From an uncultured Granulosicoccus sp. (GTDB lineage: Bacteria; Pseudomonadota; Gammaproteobacteria; Granulosicoccales; Granulosicoccaceae), in the NCBI GenBank assembly GCA_947499955.1, contig CANMQI010000017.1, forward strand, positions 1 through 64,000: 64,000 bases of DNA, written 5' to 3'. Under the pieces are notes generated by a model that was not told the origin of the DNA, ran no database searches, and saw nothing but the letters and a program-made list of their open reading frames with translations. Of this stretch, positions 63,542 to 64,000 are shown in pieces. The first letter of the stretch is position 1. Each line of letters starts with the position of its first letter. A program made the translations under genes and the position numbers.

Positions 63542-64000
63542 ATGGACATGTTCTTACGAAAATCAGTCAAGTCAGTCTTGATCGGTGTCGCTCTGACGCT
63601 GTCGGGCCTGTCAGCCAGCCATGCCGACAACCCGTTCATCGTGGTGCAGTCCACCACCTCTACCCAGAATTCAGGTTTGCTGGATGTGATCCTGCCGCAA
63701 TTTACCGAAACCAGCGGCATCGACGTCCGAGTCGTGGCCGTCGGTACCGGACAGGCCATCAAGAATGCCAGCAATGGTGATGGTGACGTGCTGCTGGTTC
63801 ACGCCAAGCCTGCCGAAGAGAAGTTCGTGGCCGATGGTCAGGGCGTGCAACGCTTTGATGTCATGTACAACGATTTCGTCCTGGTCGGCCCGGCAGCCGA
63901 TCCTGCCGGCATCAAGGGCGGATCCGACATCGCCGCCGCTCTGGCAACCATTGCCGAGACCAGATCCACCTTCGCCTCACGCGGCGATGACTCCGGCACT
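63542..64000 (+). CDS. tupA: TupA-type tungstate ABC transporter binding protein (5' part, window edge)
   Basis: The first 153 codons of a periplasmic oxyanion-binding protein. A signal peptide (MDMFLRKSVKSVLIGVALTL, cleavage near SHADN) is followed by the TupA pattern QSTTSTQNSGLLDVILPQF, VVAVGTGQAIKNASNGDGD and LLVHAKPAEEKFV. It likely captures tungstate, or perhaps molybdate. The gene runs off the right end of the window, where permease and ATPase genes would be expected. Confidence 0.85.
   Translation, partial: MDMFLRKSVKSVLIGVALTLSGLSASHADNPFIVVQSTTSTQNSGLLDVILPQFTETSGIDVRVVAVGTGQAIKNASNGDGDVLLVHAKPAEEKFVADGQGVQRFDVMYNDFVLVGPAADPAGIKGGSDIAAALATIAETRSTFASRGDDSGT

Noticed and set aside
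1..64000. tRNA, rRNA or CRISPR features
   Set aside because: Reading both strands showed no cloverleaf-like conserved arms, no rRNA blocks and no regularly spaced direct repeats.

Overview
The window looks like a chromosomal segment of a free-living, probably marine, gammaproteobacterium. The EngB / cytochrome c4 / DsbA neighbourhood (35.9-38.1 kb) is a known gammaproteobacterial arrangement. Type IV pilus genes of the PilY1 and PilU type and a large set of ABC importers fit the same picture. A Granulosicoccus-like lineage is a guess only. No rRNA, tRNA or CRISPR array was seen.

Region 1 (1-4.3 kb) is a nest of mobile elements. Three overlapping tyrosine recombinase genes on the minus strand form a RIT-type (recombinase in trio) element. 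The third recombinase is cut at base 77/78 by the left end of an IS3-family element that runs off the window. The trio itself sits inside an IS66-type transposase, whose 3' end and right terminal repeat end at 3289. The next base resumes an IS4-family transposase remnant. About 760 bp of poorly coding DNA follows, including a 14-C run.

Region 2 (4.3-30 kb) is mostly core-like: a DUF4344 metallopeptidase lipoprotein, a cupin, an AI-2E exporter-family protein with a poly-Arg tail, a gluconate/idonate catabolic cluster (lactonase-like protein, LacI regulator, gluconokinase, L-idonate dehydrogenase, 2-hydroxyacid reductase, 6-phosphogluconate dehydrogenase), the YbbAP ABC system, two carriers, PilY1 and PilU-like pilus proteins, and a YhaO/YhaN nuclease-SMC pair. 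A REP/MITE-like repeat closes this region (29.9-30.04 kb).

Region 3 (30-43.9 kb) holds a Liv-type ABC importer with a Tat-exported binding protein, EngB, cytochrome c4 and DsbA. It also holds a sugar or polyol uptake and oxidation operon (RbsB/RbsC/FrcA-type ABC importer plus two dehydrogenases), divergent from an unusual regulator with two winged helices and an FCD domain.

Region 4 (43.9-56.2 kb) is a carbohydrate utilisation locus: a CUT1 ABC importer and a cytoplasmic Cys-type sulfatase on the minus strand, divergent from a cytoplasmic GH38 alpha-mannosidase, a DapA-family aldolase and a LacI regulator. The likely substrate is a sulfated mannoside. A visible promoter overlaps a LacI-type operator upstream of the binding-protein gene. 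A PaaK-like adenylate-forming enzyme follows.

Region 5 (56.4-64 kb) has a compact minus-strand group (IclR regulator, HisC, a predicted outer-membrane protein, a phosphoesterase and a small secreted protein of unknown function). It ends with succinate-semialdehyde dehydrogenase, a Ca/Na antiporter-family protein, and the start of a TupA-type tungstate-binding protein that runs off the window.
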